A DNA stretch of 55,282 bases, taken from NCBI GenBank assembly GCA_022768185.1, contig JALEMS010000014.1, forward strand, positions 1-55,282, given 5' to 3'. How positions within the stretch are numbered: the stretch's first letter is position 1; the number at the start of each line of letters is the position of its first letter. This stretch comes from Clostridiales bacterium. Its GTDB lineage: Bacteria; Bacillota; Clostridia; Oscillospirales; Oscillospiraceae. Below, piece after piece: positions 15,923 to 24,266 of the stretch. The notes under the pieces were generated by a model. That model saw only the letters and a program-made list of their open reading frames with translations, did not search any database and had not been told where the DNA came from. The translations under genes were made by a program, and so were the position numbers.

Positions 15923-16771
15923 ATGGATATCAAGCAGGTCCTTTCTCACCTTGACACATTGCTCGAGCAGCAGCAGATGTCGGCCGCCGCGGACTACCTC
16001 GACAAAATGGCCGCTGAGGCCGAGCTGGAGGGCGACACCACCGCGCGCCTGACGCTTTATAATGAGATCATCGGCTTTCACCGCGTCTCCGGCAACCGTG
16101 AAAAGAGCTATGCCGCCGCAGAAAAGGCGCTGGCCCTGCTCCGGGAGACCGGGATGGACAACACCATCCACTACGCCACCACGCTGCTCAACTACGCCAC
16201 CGCCCGCGTCATCTTCCGCGAGCTGCCTGAGGCGCTGAAGCTTTACCGTGAGGTGGAGACGCTGTACGCCCGCCTGCTCGATCCCGTGGACTACCGCATT
16301 GCCAGCCTGTACAACAACATCAGCCAGGCGCTGCTCAAGTCCGGCGACGCAAAGCAGGGCGGCGAATACCTCGAGAAATCGCTGGCCATCCTGGAACAGC
16401 TGGACGAGGACGGCGTGGACGCCGCCATTGCCACGTGTCTGACGAACATCGGCTATAACCGGATGTCTCAGGGCGACCTGAAGGGCGCGGAAGAATACCT
16501 CACGCGCGCCGAGGCCCGCTTCAAAAGCTTCAATTATTATGACCCGCATTACGACTCCGTTCTAGCCGGCTTCGGCCAGCTCAACTACCGCAAGGGAGAC
16601 TATCCCGCCGCCGCAGATTATTTCGACCGCGCGGCACACCACGTGGAGAGTCTCTTCGGTCGTAACCAGAACTATGCGCTCTGCTGCCGCAATGCAGCCG
16701 CCGCCTGGCGCGCCGCCGGCAACGCGGAGAAGGCCGCCGAATACGAGGCGCTTGCCGCCAGCGCCAAGTGA
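15923..16771 (+). CDS. Tetratricopeptide repeat protein
   Basis: 282 residues, all helical, with successive TPR units, e.g. YNEIIGFHRVSGNREKSYAAAEKAL, YNNISQALLKSGDAKQGGEYLEKSLAIL and LTNIGYNRMSQGDLKGAEEYLTRAEARF. There is no signal peptide or catalytic domain, so it is a cytoplasmic scaffold or regulatory partner of unknown target. The ATG at 15923 is preceded by GGAGG at 8 nt; the open frame upstream crosses the promoter and is not coding. It is a single-gene transcript between its own strong promoter and a bidirectional terminator. Confidence 0.85.
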   Translation: MDIKQVLSHLDTLLEQQQMSAAADYLDKMAAEAELEGDTTARLTLYNEIIGFHRVSGNREKSYAAAEKALALLRETGMDNTIHYATTLLNYATARVIFRELPEALKLYREVETLYARLLDPVDYRIASLYNNISQALLKSGDAKQGGEYLEKSLAILEQLDEDGVDAAIATCLTNIGYNRMSQGDLKGAEEYLTRAEARFKSFNYYDPHYDSVLAGFGQLNYRKGDYPAAADYFDRAAHHVESLFGRNQNYALCCRNAAAAWRAAGNAEKAAEYEALAASAK

Positions 16772-16791
16772 CGCCGCACACCGGGGATACG

Positions 16792-16840
16792 AAAAAGCAT
16801 GGCCGGGAACGAGTTACATCGTTCCCGGCCATGCTTTTTT
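16792..16840. terminator. Bidirectional terminator between the TPR and rrf2 genes
   Basis: AAAAAGCATGGCCGGGAACGA and its full complement flank a short loop (16792-16840), giving U-tracts on both strands. Confidence 0.9.
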
Positions 16841-16892
16841 GATCCGCCGCAGATCAGCCCGCGCCGCTCCCTATCCCGGGACAGAGGCATGC

Positions 16893-17294
16893 TCATTTCA
16901 TCAGGTCGGCAATGGTGACGCTGTCCAGATAGTCGTTGATCATCCGGTCAAGCGTATTCCACATAGGCCGGGTGCGGCACTCTGCCGTGCGCTTGCAGGG
17001 CGCGGCGTTGCATTCCAGACAGGAAACCGGAGCCAGATCGCCCTCTGTGAGCCGGAGGATGTCGCCCACCCGGTACTGCTCCGGGCTTCGGGTCAGCTTA
17101 TAGCCGCCGCCCTTGCCATGCACGCCCTCGATGAAATTGTTTTTGGCCAGCGCCGGCAGAATTTTCTCCAGATACTTCAGGGAAATGTCCTGTCGCTCGG
17201 CAATTTCCTTCATGGGGATGTAGCCGTCGCTGTTGTGCTCGGCCAGCTCGATCATCACCCGCAGGGCATACCGCCCTCTTGTTGAAACCAGCAT
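16893..17294 (-). CDS. Rrf2 family transcriptional regulator (CymR/IscR-like)
   Basis: 133 residues. The winged helix begins MLVSTRGRYALRVMIELA, with recognition helix around IAERQDISLKYLEKIL and wing GVHGKGGGYKLTR. Residues ~92-107 contain four cysteines spaced C-x2-C-x4-C-x5-C, possible Fe-S or redox ligands, not in the exact IscR spacing. In Firmicutes CymR represses cysteine genes together with CysK; here the gene lies in one cluster with cysK and a nifS fragment, so a CymR-like role is the best inference. Its likely target is the palindrome at 19015-19041. It is the last gene before terminator 16792-16840. Confidence 0.88.
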   Translation of the reverse strand: MLVSTRGRYALRVMIELAEHNSDGYIPMKEIAERQDISLKYLEKILPALAKNNFIEGVHGKGGGYKLTRSPEQYRVGDILRLTEGDLAPVSCLECNAAPCKRTAECRTRPMWNTLDRMINDYLDSVTIADLMK

Positions 17295-17376
17295 ATTCGT
17301 TTCACCTCTGTTTCCACCATGCCTGCCCGGGCAAACCGCCCTGCAACCCCGGCGTCCCGCAGGTCATGCAAAAAAC

Positions 17377-17727
17377 TCAGGCCTTTGCATCCTTGTGCGG
17401 ACAGCAGTGGCCACACGTCTCACAGTCCGGGAACAGGCTGTGGTCGTATTCGATGCCGTTTTTGTCGTAATAATCCTTCAGCGCCGCCGAACGGATGGCC
17501 TGGTTGTCGGCCTCGCTGCCGCCGGAGGTGAAGGTGATCTCACGGGCCTGGCAGCCGAGCTGGCGCGCAATGCGCTCTCTGGCGTCGGCCAGCGCCTCGT
17601 TTGCCTTCTGCCCGACCGAATGCAGGCTGGAGGGGTTGCCGTAGAGCTGATCCATGTAGGGGAGCATGGCTTCCATCGCGGTGCGGCTCATTTTGGTGGT
17701 TGCGGCGTTATCTGCATAAATCTGCAT
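17377..17727 (-). CDS. Truncated cysteine desulfurase (NifS-like N-terminus) with Cys-rich tail
   Basis: 116 residues against ~380 for a complete NifS/IscS. Residues 1-83 match the enzyme's N-terminus (MQIYADNAATTKMS, YGNPSSLHSVGQKA, ITFTSGGSEADNQAIR). The rest (DYYDKNGIEYDHSL...) is unrelated and ends in FPDCETCGHCCPHKDAKA, with four closely spaced cysteines. The PLP lysine and catalytic Cys loop are missing, and the 82 bases downstream contain no remnant of them. It therefore cannot be a working desulfurase. It lies between cysK (59 nt) and rrf2 (82 nt) in the same direction. It could be a decayed gene or a small metal- or sulfur-handling protein. Confidence 0.75.
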   Translation of the reverse strand: MQIYADNAATTKMSRTAMEAMLPYMDQLYGNPSSLHSVGQKANEALADARERIARQLGCQAREITFTSGGSEADNQAIRSAALKDYYDKNGIEYDHSLFPDCETCGHCCPHKDAKA

Positions 17728-17786
17728 GAAAACATTCTCCTTCCCGGAGTCCGGCGGCCGGAGGGGCGGCCGCCGGGTCTGATCTT

Positions 17787-18719
17787 TTATTCTGCAAAGA
17801 GCGCGGTGGACAGGTAACGGTCTCCGGTGTCGGGCAGCAGCACCACAACGGTCTTGCCCTCATTTTCGGGCCGTCCGGCAATTTCGATGGCAGCATGGAG
17901 CGCAGCGCCGGACGAGATGCCCACCAGCACGCCCTCCTTCCGACCGACCGCTCTGCCGGCGGCGAAGGCGTCCTCGTCCGCAACAGGGAACACCTCATCG
18001 TAAATCCCTGTGTTGAGCACCTTGGGAACAAAGCCGGCGCCGATGCCCTGGATTTTGTGCGGCCCGGCCACGCCCGTGGACAGCACGGCGGAGGTCTTCG
18101 GCTCCACTGCGACGATCTTCACCTCCGGCTTCTTCGACTTGAGGTATTCGCCCACACCGGTGACGGTGCCGCCGGTGCCGACGCCGGCCACGAACACATC
18201 GACTGCGCCGTCGGTGTCCTCCCAGATCTCGGGGCCGGTCGTTTCAAAATGCGCCTTCGGGTTGGCCGGGTTGACAAACTGTCCGGCGACAAAGCCGCCC
18301 GGAATTTGCTCTGCCAGCTCGTTTGCCTTCTCGATGGCGCCCTTCATGCCCTTCGCGCCCTCGGTGAGCACCAGCTCCGCGCCGTAGGCCTTCATCAGCT
18401 GGCGGCGCTCGACCGACATCGTCTCCGGCATCACGATGATGATGCGGTAGCCGCGGGCAGCGGCCACGGAGGCCAGACCAATGCCGGTGTTTCCGCTGGT
18501 CGGCTCGATGATGACGGAGTCCTTCGTCAGCTGCCCGGAGGCCTCGGCTGCGTCCAGCATGGCCTTGGCCACACGGTCCTTCACCGAGCCGGCGGGGTTG
18601 AAGTATTCCAGCTTGGCCAGAAGTCTTGCCTTCAGACCGTAGTCGCGTTCAAAATGCGTCAGCTCCAGCAGCGGAGTCTTGCCGATCAGCTCGTCGGCAG
18701 AGCGGTAAATCTGTGCCAT
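17787..18719 (-). CDS. cysK: Cysteine synthase A (O-acetylserine sulfhydrylase)
   Basis: 310 residues. This PLP enzyme makes cysteine from O-acetylserine and sulfide. The PLP lysine is in [14 protein letters not shown], the substrate loop is TSGNTG, the phosphate-binding glycine loop is [10 protein letters not shown], and the C-terminal [12 protein letters not shown] is intact. The start is the ATG at 18719, 9 nt after AAAGGAAG; a TTG two codons earlier is too close to it. Upstream is a ~280-nt leader with a strong promoter (19004-19032) and a small ORF. CysK can also bind CymR-type regulators, which fits the rrf2 gene in the same cluster. Confidence 0.96.
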   Translation of the reverse strand: MAQIYRSADELIGKTPLLELTHFERDYGLKARLLAKLEYFNPAGSVKDRVAKAMLDAAEASGQLTKDSVIIEPTSGNTGIGLASVAAARGYRIIIVMPETMSVERRQLMKAYGAELVLTEGAKGMKGAIEKANELAEQIPGGFVAGQFVNPANPKAHFETTGPEIWEDTDGAVDVFVAGVGTGGTVTGVGEYLKSKKPEVKIVAVEPKTSAVLSTGVAGPHKIQGIGAGFVPKVLNTGIYDEVFPVADEDAFAAGRAVGRKEGVLVGISSGAALHAAIEIAGRPENEGKTVVVLLPDTGDRYLSTALFAE

Positions 18720-18899
18720 ATTCAAAAACTTCCTTTCTCAAAAAGCCCCGTTCCGCAGGGCCGCGGCCATTTGGCCGGATGTCATTTTTTGCGCAGCGTG
18801 CCGCTGCAATGCGTCCGGGCGCGTGCAACGCCGGTACGGCTGGCCGGGCGGATCCTGTAATCATTCCCGCTTCGGCCGGAATCAAACCCTGTGCCCGCG

Positions 18900-18965
18900 T
18901 CAACAGCTGCAGAGCCGGCCGGACTGGAACGTCTCATGCGCCAGCTTCTTGAAAACGGCTTTCAT
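18900..18965 (-). CDS. Candidate leader peptide ending in LCSC upstream of cysK
   Basis: A 21-codon ORF starts ~30 nt after the predicted cysK transcription start. The peptide begins MKAVFKKLAHE and ends GRLCSC, with two Cys codons immediately before the TGA. AGGAGG (18981-18986) lies upstream but 15 nt from the ATG, which is long. Cys codons at the end of a leader ORF in front of a cysteine biosynthesis gene suggest translation-dependent attenuation. The following ~180 nt of leader is GC-rich with several possible stems, one (near 18740-18757) just before TTTTTG. Purely a candidate. Confidence 0.35.
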   Translation of the reverse strand: MKAVFKKLAHETFQSGRLCSC

Positions 18966-19003
18966 GACGGTTCTATTTGCCCTCCTGTTTGGTTGGTAAT
19001 TGC

Positions 19004-19041
19004 ATCATAGCATTATTTACCCACCTTGTCAATCGGTAAAT
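19004..19041 (-). promoter_or_regulatory. cysK promoter with overlapping palindromic operator candidate
   Basis: On the minus strand consensus TTGACA (19027-19032), a 17-nt spacer and TATGAT (19004-19009) preceded by TGC. A perfect inverted repeat ATTTACC (19015-19021) / GGTAAAT (19035-19041) is centred on the -35 box, where a repressor would block RNA polymerase. The nearby Rrf2/CymR-like regulator is the obvious candidate. The 409-base gap 18720-19128 contains this promoter, the leader ORF and the nrdD terminator. Confidence 0.7.
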
Positions 19042-19085
19042 TCGTTTTTTCCCAAAAACCTCGAAGCGGTACGGAAAGCGCGGAA

Positions 19086-19113
19086 ACGCCCCGCAGCGTT
19101 TCCTGCGGGGCGT
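19086..19113 (-). terminator. Terminator candidate of nrdD
   Basis: ACGCCCCGCAG and CTGCGGGGCGT form a perfect 11-bp stem 15 nt after the nrdD stop. The following T-run is weak (TTCC...). Confidence 0.6.
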
Positions 19114-19128
19114 CCATCCGGAAAGGCT

Positions 19129-21462
19129 TTATTTGCCGCCGAAGCCGTGCTTGACACGGTCACGCTCCTCGGCGCGCTTGGCGTTGTTGAAGCGGTCAAG
19201 CGTGCCGACGAGGTAGCCCGTGATGCGGCGGATGCGCTCAAACTGGGGCTCGCCCGGCTCCTCATGCCGGCCGCAGCCGGGGCACTGATCCTTGATGATG
19301 CCCGAATAGCCGCAGACGGGATCGCGGTCGACCGGGTGGTTGATCGAGCCGTAGCCGATGCCGGCGTCCGCCATGCAGTGGACAAGCTTCTCAAAGGCCT
19401 CGAGGTTGTCCGACGGATCTCCGTCCATCTCAATGTAGCTGATATGGCCGGCGTTGGTCAGCGCGTGGTAGGGCGCTTCGCGGCGGATCTTCTCAAAGGC
19501 GGTGATGTTGTAATACACCGGGATGTGGAAGCTGTTGGTGTAATACTCCCGGTCGGTCACGCCGGGGATACAGCCGTAGCGCGCGCGATCCAGACGCACG
19601 AAGCGGCCGGACAGGCCCTCAGCCGGGGTGGCCAGACACGTGAAGTTGAGCGAGCGCTTGCGGCTTTCCGCGTCGCAGCGGGCGCGCAGGTGGCCGATGA
19701 TCTCCAATCCCAGTGCCTGGGCGCGGTCGCTCTCGCCGTGGTGCTCGCCGATGAGAGCCTTGAGGCATTCGGCCAGTCCGATGAAGCCGATGGACAGCGT
19801 GCCGTGCTTGAGCACCTCGCCGACCTCGTCCTCCCAGCCGAGCGCGTCCGAATCGATCCAGACGCCCTGCCCCATGAGGAAGGGGTAGTTTTTCACACGC
19901 TTGCGGCTCTGGATGGCAAAGCGCTCGAGCAGCTGGTCGATGACCAGATCAATTTTTTTATCAAAGTCCTCGAAAAACACGTCGAGGTTGCCGTTCGCCT
20001 TGATGGCCAGACGCGGCAGGTTGATGGAAGTGAAGCTGAGGTTGCCGCGTCCATTGGAAATTTCGCGTTCGGGATCATAGACGTTCCCGATCACACGGGT
20101 GCGGCAGCCCATGTAGGCAATCTCCGTCTCGGGGTGGCCGGGCTTGTAATACCGGGCGTTGAACGGCGCATCCTGAAAGGAGAAGTTCGGAAACAGGCGC
20201 TTGGCCGACACGCGGCAGGCCAGCTTGAACAGATCGTAGTTCGGGTCGCCCGGGTCGCTGGAGACGCCCTTCTTCACACGGAAGATCTGAATGGGGAAAA
20301 TGGCCGTCTCTCCGTTGCCGAGGCCGGCCTCGGTGGCCAGCAGTACGTTCTTCATCGCCATGCGGCCCTCGGGCGTGGTGTCCATCCCGTAATTGATGGA
20401 GGAGAACGGCGTCTGCGCGCCGGCGCGGCTGTGCATGGTATTGAGGTTGTGGATAAAGGCCTCCATGGCCTGATAGGTGGCGCGGTCGGTCTCCTTGCAG
20501 GCATAGCGGTAGGCCGCCTGCTGGGCGCGGCGCACGGTGTCCTCGTCGCCGTATTTCTCCGCCAGAAGCGGCAGCTCTGCCGCCTGATAGGCCTCAATGC
20601 CCTCCAGCACGGGGGACAGCCCCGTCTGCCGGCCAAGCTCGTCCATCATGGCGCGGATGTCGTCCTCCGGGTCGTCCACATCCAGCCACAGCATCAGCGC
20701 CTTGGCCAGATTCTGACGGTAAAGCCGGCGGAAGGTCTTGCGCACGCCGTCAGCCATGCCGTAATCGAAGTTGACAATGGACTGACCGCCATGCTGATCG
20801 TTCTGGTTGGACTGAATGGCGATGCAGCAAAGCGCGGAATAGGAGGCGATGTCGTTCGGCTCGCGCAGGTGGCCGTGTCCGGTGGAAAAGCCGCCGTGGA
20901 AGAGCTTGACGATGTCGATCTGCGTGCACGTGGTCGTCAGCGTAAGGAAATCCAGATCGTGGATGTGGATGTCGCCCTCGTTGTGCGCGCGGGCGTGCTC
21001 CGGCTTGAGCACGAACATATTATAAAACTGCTTTGCGCCCTCCGAGCCGTACTTGAGCATGACGCCCATGGCCGTATCCCCGTCGATGTTGGCATTTTCT
21101 CGCTTGATGTCGGAGTCCTTCGCATCGGCAAAGGTCAGCTCCTCATAGCGCTGCATCAGCCGGGTGTTCATCTCACGCACCTTGCTGCGCTCGGCGCGGT
21201 ACAGGATGTAGGCCTTGGCCGTCTGGACATAGCCGTTGTCCATCAGCACCTTTTCCACCAGATCCTGAATATGCTCCACATCCGGAGACGGCACGCCCTC
21301 GATCTCGAGGATCGAGCAGACCTCGTCCGTCAGGCGCGCGGCCTCGGCCTCGCCGCCGGGCCGGTAGGTGGCGTTGAACGCCTTGATGATCGCACCGGTG
21401 ATCTTGTTGCGGTCAAACGGAACCAGACGTCCGTCCCGTTTCCTGAGTGTGGTGATGTTCAT
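19129..21462 (-). CDS. nrdD: Anaerobic (class III) ribonucleoside-triphosphate reductase
   Basis: 777 residues. A glycyl-radical enzyme making dNTPs without oxygen. An ATP-cone (~1-90, ITTLRKRDGRLVPFDRNKI) senses ATP/dATP. The C-terminus carries a zinc-site segment (DPVCGYSG...CPGCGR, three Cys visible) and the radical region RRITGYLVG. The start at ATG 21462 follows GGGAGG at 6 nt; the longer open frame runs through the promoter. Two NrdR-box palindromes lie upstream (21529-21576). The activase gene nrdG is not adjacent and is absent from the window. Confidence 0.95.
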   Translation of the reverse strand: MNITTLRKRDGRLVPFDRNKITGAIIKAFNATYRPGGEAEAARLTDEVCSILEIEGVPSPDVEHIQDLVEKVLMDNGYVQTAKAYILYRAERSKVREMNTRLMQRYEELTFADAKDSDIKRENANIDGDTAMGVMLKYGSEGAKQFYNMFVLKPEHARAHNEGDIHIHDLDFLTLTTTCTQIDIVKLFHGGFSTGHGHLREPNDIASYSALCCIAIQSNQNDQHGGQSIVNFDYGMADGVRKTFRRLYRQNLAKALMLWLDVDDPEDDIRAMMDELGRQTGLSPVLEGIEAYQAAELPLLAEKYGDEDTVRRAQQAAYRYACKETDRATYQAMEAFIHNLNTMHSRAGAQTPFSSINYGMDTTPEGRMAMKNVLLATEAGLGNGETAIFPIQIFRVKKGVSSDPGDPNYDLFKLACRVSAKRLFPNFSFQDAPFNARYYKPGHPETEIAYMGCRTRVIGNVYDPEREISNGRGNLSFTSINLPRLAIKANGNLDVFFEDFDKKIDLVIDQLLERFAIQSRKRVKNYPFLMGQGVWIDSDALGWEDEVGEVLKHGTLSIGFIGLAECLKALIGEHHGESDRAQALGLEIIGHLRARCDAESRKRSLNFTCLATPAEGLSGRFVRLDRARYGCIPGVTDREYYTNSFHIPVYYNITAFEKIRREAPYHALTNAGHISYIEMDGDPSDNLEAFEKLVHCMADAGIGYGSINHPVDRDPVCGYSGIIKDQCPGCGRHEEPGEPQFERIRRITGYLVGTLDRFNNAKRAEERDRVKHGFGGK

Positions 21463-21528
21463 TGCATGCCTCCCGTATTGCCGCTTGCGCCCGATTGTAT
21501 TTTTCGGTTGTAAAAACACCCCGAAATA

Positions 21529-21576
21529 ACACAATATATTGTGTATCCATTCATCTATTCCGTTCATATATAGTAC
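21529..21576 (-). promoter_or_regulatory. Tandem NrdR boxes in the nrdD promoter
   Basis: Box 1 at 21529-21544 is the perfect palindrome ACACAATATATTGTGT, matching the NrdR consensus. A degenerate box 2 lies at 21561-21576 around ATATAT. The centres are 32 bp apart, three helical turns, as is usual for paired NrdR sites. Box 2 overlaps the -10 element, so dATP-loaded NrdR would repress nrdD. Confidence 0.8.
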
Positions 21577-21598
21577 AGATGAAACAGTCTTCTGTCAA
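21570..21598 (-). promoter_or_regulatory. nrdD promoter
   Basis: TTGACA (21593-21598), a 17-nt spacer and TACTAT (21570-21575) on the minus strand, overlapped by NrdR box 2. Confidence 0.7.
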
Positions 21599-21730
21599 GA
21601 GTAAAAACAGCCGATTTTTTGATGATTTTTTTGGAACGCCGTGATATAATACTCCCACAGCGAAATTGAGCCGTCGCGCACAGAAGCGCCGTCCCCGGCG
21701 GCCGCACAGAGACATGTGGAGGATGATCTT

Positions 21731-22468
21731 ATGCCAATCAATCGTGCAGAGCTGAAAGCCAATGCCCGCGGACTGATGCGCACCGTCCGCCCGAGCGTAT
21801 TTCTCGCCGCACTGATCACCCTGGTCGTCAGCTGGATTCTGGCCTGGCTGACCAGCCGTGTTACCGGTATGGCCGCGCTGCAGCAGGCGGTCTACAGCGT
21901 ACAGGACCCGGACGCAGTCGAGCGCGTCTTCGAAAACTACCTTGCCAATCCCCGTCCCTTCGGCCAGCTGATCGGCCTGCTGCTGAGCATCATGACCACC
22001 ATCTGGAGCGTCGGCTTCACCGTGTTCTGCCTGCGTGCCACGCGCGGACGTCCTGTTGCCATCTCCAACCTGATGGACGGCTTCACCGTCTTTCTGCGCG
22101 TGCTGGTGCTGACGATTCTGATCGGCATCTTCACCTTCCTGTGGACGCTGCTGTTCATCATTCCCGGCATCATCGCGGCCTACCGGTACAGCCAGTCCAT
22201 CTACCTGCTGCTGGACCACCCGGAAATGTCCCCCATGCAGTGCATGAAGGAAAGCGCCCGGCTCATGCGCGGGCACAAGTGGGAGCTGTTCGTGCTCAAC
22301 CTCAGCTTCATCGGCTGGGCGCTGCTGACGATCGTTCCGCTGGTTTCCATCTGGGTGTCTCCGTACATGGAGCTGACCTACGCCGAATATTACAACCGGC
22401 TCGCCGGCTGGACGCCCACCACCGACGCCATGCCCGGCACCGAGGCGGAGGACGACCGGCTCGTCTGA
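21731..22468 (+). CDS. DUF975 family integral membrane protein
   Basis: 245 residues with about five to six transmembrane helices (e.g. VFLAALITLVVSWILAWL, TIWSVGFTVFCLR, LTILIGIFTFLWTLLFIIPGIIAAYRYS). The central FIIPGIIAAYRYSQSIYLL followed by LDHPEMSPMQCMKESARLMRGHKW is the DUF975 signature. Function is unknown in the family. The ATG at 21731 has GGAGG 8 nt upstream. It is a single-gene transcript ending at a terminator shared with mscS; nothing nearby hints at a partner. Confidence 0.85.
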   Translation: MPINRAELKANARGLMRTVRPSVFLAALITLVVSWILAWLTSRVTGMAALQQAVYSVQDPDAVERVFENYLANPRPFGQLIGLLLSIMTTIWSVGFTVFCLRATRGRPVAISNLMDGFTVFLRVLVLTILIGIFTFLWTLLFIIPGIIAAYRYSQSIYLLLDHPEMSPMQCMKESARLMRGHKWELFVLNLSFIGWALLTIVPLVSIWVSPYMELTYAEYYNRLAGWTPTTDAMPGTEAEDDRLV

Positions 22469-22491
22469 CCTCCCGCTCCGGACACACAAAC

Positions 22492-22545
22492 CGCCCCGAC
22501 GCGCCTGCCGATCTGACAGGCCGCGCCGGGGCGTTCTGTTTTCCG
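22492..22545 (+). terminator. Terminator between the DUF975 and mscS genes
   Basis: CGCCCCG-A-CGCG and its near complement CGCG-C-CGGGGCG (to 22533) enclose a short inner stem, followed by TTCTGTTTTCC on the plus strand. Confidence 0.7.
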
Positions 22546-22553
22546 TGGGCAGG

Positions 22554-23366
22554 TCACTGCCCCACCATGTGTACGTCCATCTGCGGATAGGGAATTTCGA
22601 TGCCGTTTTTTTCGAAGGCCGCGCGGAAGGCGGCGTTGAGGTCAAAGCACACATCCCAGTAATCGTCGCAGCGCACCCAGGCGCGCGTGACATATTCCAC
22701 AGCCGAGTCTCTCCAGGCGTTGACGGCCGCGAAGGGCGGCGCCGGCTCGTTGAGGATGCGCGGATCGGCCTGCATCACCTCCAGCAGCGTGCCGCGCACC
22801 AGCTCGGTGGGCGCTTTGTACGAGGCGGTGAACAGCTGGTCGACGCGTCGGAACTCCTGCTCGCTGAAGTTGGTGATCTGTGAGGCGGTCACCGTGCTGT
22901 TCGGCACGCGGATGACCTTGTTGTCCAGCGTGTTCACGCGCGTGTAAAACAGGCCCACTGCCGCGATCCTGCCGGCCACATTGCCGAACTCCACATAGTC
23001 CCCGGTCGTGAACGGCCGCGTCACCAGCACCGTCACGCCTGAAAAGAGGTTCGACAGGATGTTCTGCAGCGCAAGCGACAGCGCAAGACCGACCACGCTG
23101 ACCACCGCCACCAGGCTCGTCACCGGGATGCCGAGGCTGTCGGCCACGATGAGCACCGTCAGCACCCACAGCACCACGCGCGCCGCCGTCAAAACAAAAT
23201 AGCGCAGGCCGCTGTCGACGTCGAGCCTGACCAGCGCGCGCTTGAGAATCCGCCGGACAATCTGCATCACAACAATGCAGATCACCAGAAGCACAATCGC
23301 CGAAAACAGCCGGTCCAGCGAGAGCGAGCCGATGTGAATCTCCGCCAGCTTTTTCAAAAAGTCCAT
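22554..23366 (-). CDS. Small-conductance mechanosensitive channel family protein
   Basis: 270 residues, close to E. coli MscS (286). Three N-terminal helices are followed by the pore helix and hinge region SVVGLALSLALQNILSNLFSGVTVLVTRPFTTGDYV, the MscS signature, then the cytoplasmic beta domain. It should open under membrane tension to release solutes after osmotic downshock. The second ATG (23366) was used as start; the first, seven codons earlier, lacks a ribosome-binding site. An extended -10 (TGC-TATAAT, 23416-23421) lies upstream. Confidence 0.92.
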   Translation of the reverse strand: MDFLKKLAEIHIGSLSLDRLFSAIVLLVICIVVMQIVRRILKRALVRLDVDSGLRYFVLTAARVVLWVLTVLIVADSLGIPVTSLVAVVSVVGLALSLALQNILSNLFSGVTVLVTRPFTTGDYVEFGNVAGRIAAVGLFYTRVNTLDNKVIRVPNSTVTASQITNFSEQEFRRVDQLFTASYKAPTELVRGTLLEVMQADPRILNEPAPPFAAVNAWRDSAVEYVTRAWVRCDDYWDVCFDLNAAFRAAFEKNGIEIPYPQMDVHMVGQ

Positions 23367-23506
23367 AGCATTCCGTTTCCTTCCCATAGCCGCGCCGCAG
23401 CACGGCGTTTTTCACATTATAGCACAGATTTTCGCGCTGAACAGCCAAAATTCGCGTCCGGCTGAAGTTTTCTGTGCCCGCAGCCTAAACTTTCCGCCCG
23501 CGGCAC

Positions 23507-23534
23507 TTGCATTTTCAGGGCAAGCTGGTATAAT
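23507..23534 (+). promoter_or_regulatory. Promoter of the phosphoribosyltransferase gene
   Basis: TTGCAT (23507-23512), a 16-nt spacer and TATAAT (23529-23534), 60 nt before the ATG. A short GGTGAT/ATCACC hairpin lies in the leader. Confidence 0.65.
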
Positions 23535-23594
23535 CTACTTAATAGATTGGTGATGGTTCATCACCGTATCAACAATTTTTTAGGAGGACTCCAG

Positions 23595-24155
23595 ATGCAT
23601 ACCTATGAGCTGGATGTCGCCGGGCTAAAACGCAGCCTTCCCATTTGTCGGGTCACGGATGATCTGTACATCGGCGCGTTTGTCCTGTTCGGCGATGTCG
23701 AACTGACCGTCCACTGCGCCGGAGAGCTGCTTAAGCGCGCTCCCGAATACGACTATCTCATCGCCCCCGAGGCCAAGGCGATCCCCCTGATCTACGAGAT
23801 GGCCCGCCAGTGCGGCGCGGAAAAATACTTCCTCGCCCGCAAGAAGGCAAAGGCCTACATGACCGGCGTGTTCCAGGTGGACGTACAGTCAATCACCACC
23901 GCCGGCGTGCAGACGCTGGTCATCGACACGGCCGACGCGGAAATGATCCGCGGCAAGCGCATGCTCATCATCGACGACGTCATCTCCACCGGTGAAAGTC
24001 TCCGCGCCATGGAAGAGCTGGTCGCAAAGGCCGGCGGCACCGTGGCCGGCCGCATGGCCGTGCTGGCCGAGGGCGCTGCGGCAAAGCGGGACGACATCAC
24101 CGTGCTGGCCCCGCTGCCCCTGTTCAACGCAGACGGTACGCAAAAGGCGCTGTAA
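23595..24155 (+). CDS. Phosphoribosyltransferase family protein (adenine PRT-like)
   Basis: 186 residues. The type I PRT signature MLIIDDVISTGES (PRPP loop) lies around residues 125-137, with YDYLIAPEAKAIPLIYEMAR and KYFLARKKAKAYM upstream, resembling adenine/xanthine-type transferases. It would convert a purine base plus PRPP to the nucleotide in the cytoplasm, but the base is uncertain. AGGAGG (23582-23587) precedes the ATG by 7 nt. The gene has its own promoter and a terminator before the gpx gene, so it forms a single-gene unit. Confidence 0.85.
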   Translation: MHTYELDVAGLKRSLPICRVTDDLYIGAFVLFGDVELTVHCAGELLKRAPEYDYLIAPEAKAIPLIYEMARQCGAEKYFLARKKAKAYMTGVFQVDVQSITTAGVQTLVIDTADAEMIRGKRMLIIDDVISTGESLRAMEELVAKAGGTVAGRMAVLAEGAAAKRDDITVLAPLPLFNADGTQKAL

Positions 24156-24211
24156 GCGCCGCCTCCGCACAGTCCGGGCTGCACACGGCAGACGCTTGGT
24201 TCGTTCCCCCT

Positions 24212-24250
24212 CCTGGCCGCCGCAGCAGCGGCGGCCAGGTTGATTTTTTT
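24212..24250 (+). terminator. Terminator after the phosphoribosyltransferase gene
   Basis: Perfect 12-bp stem CCTGGCCGCCGC/GCGGCGGCCAGG (24212-24239) followed, after TTGA, by seven T. Confidence 0.8.
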
Positions 24251-24266
24251 GAAAGGATGGATCTGC

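Noticed and set aside
19000..21513. 837-codon plus-strand open frame across nrdD
   Set aside because: Shadow of nrdD, whose motifs and NrdR-controlled promoter are clear on the other strand.
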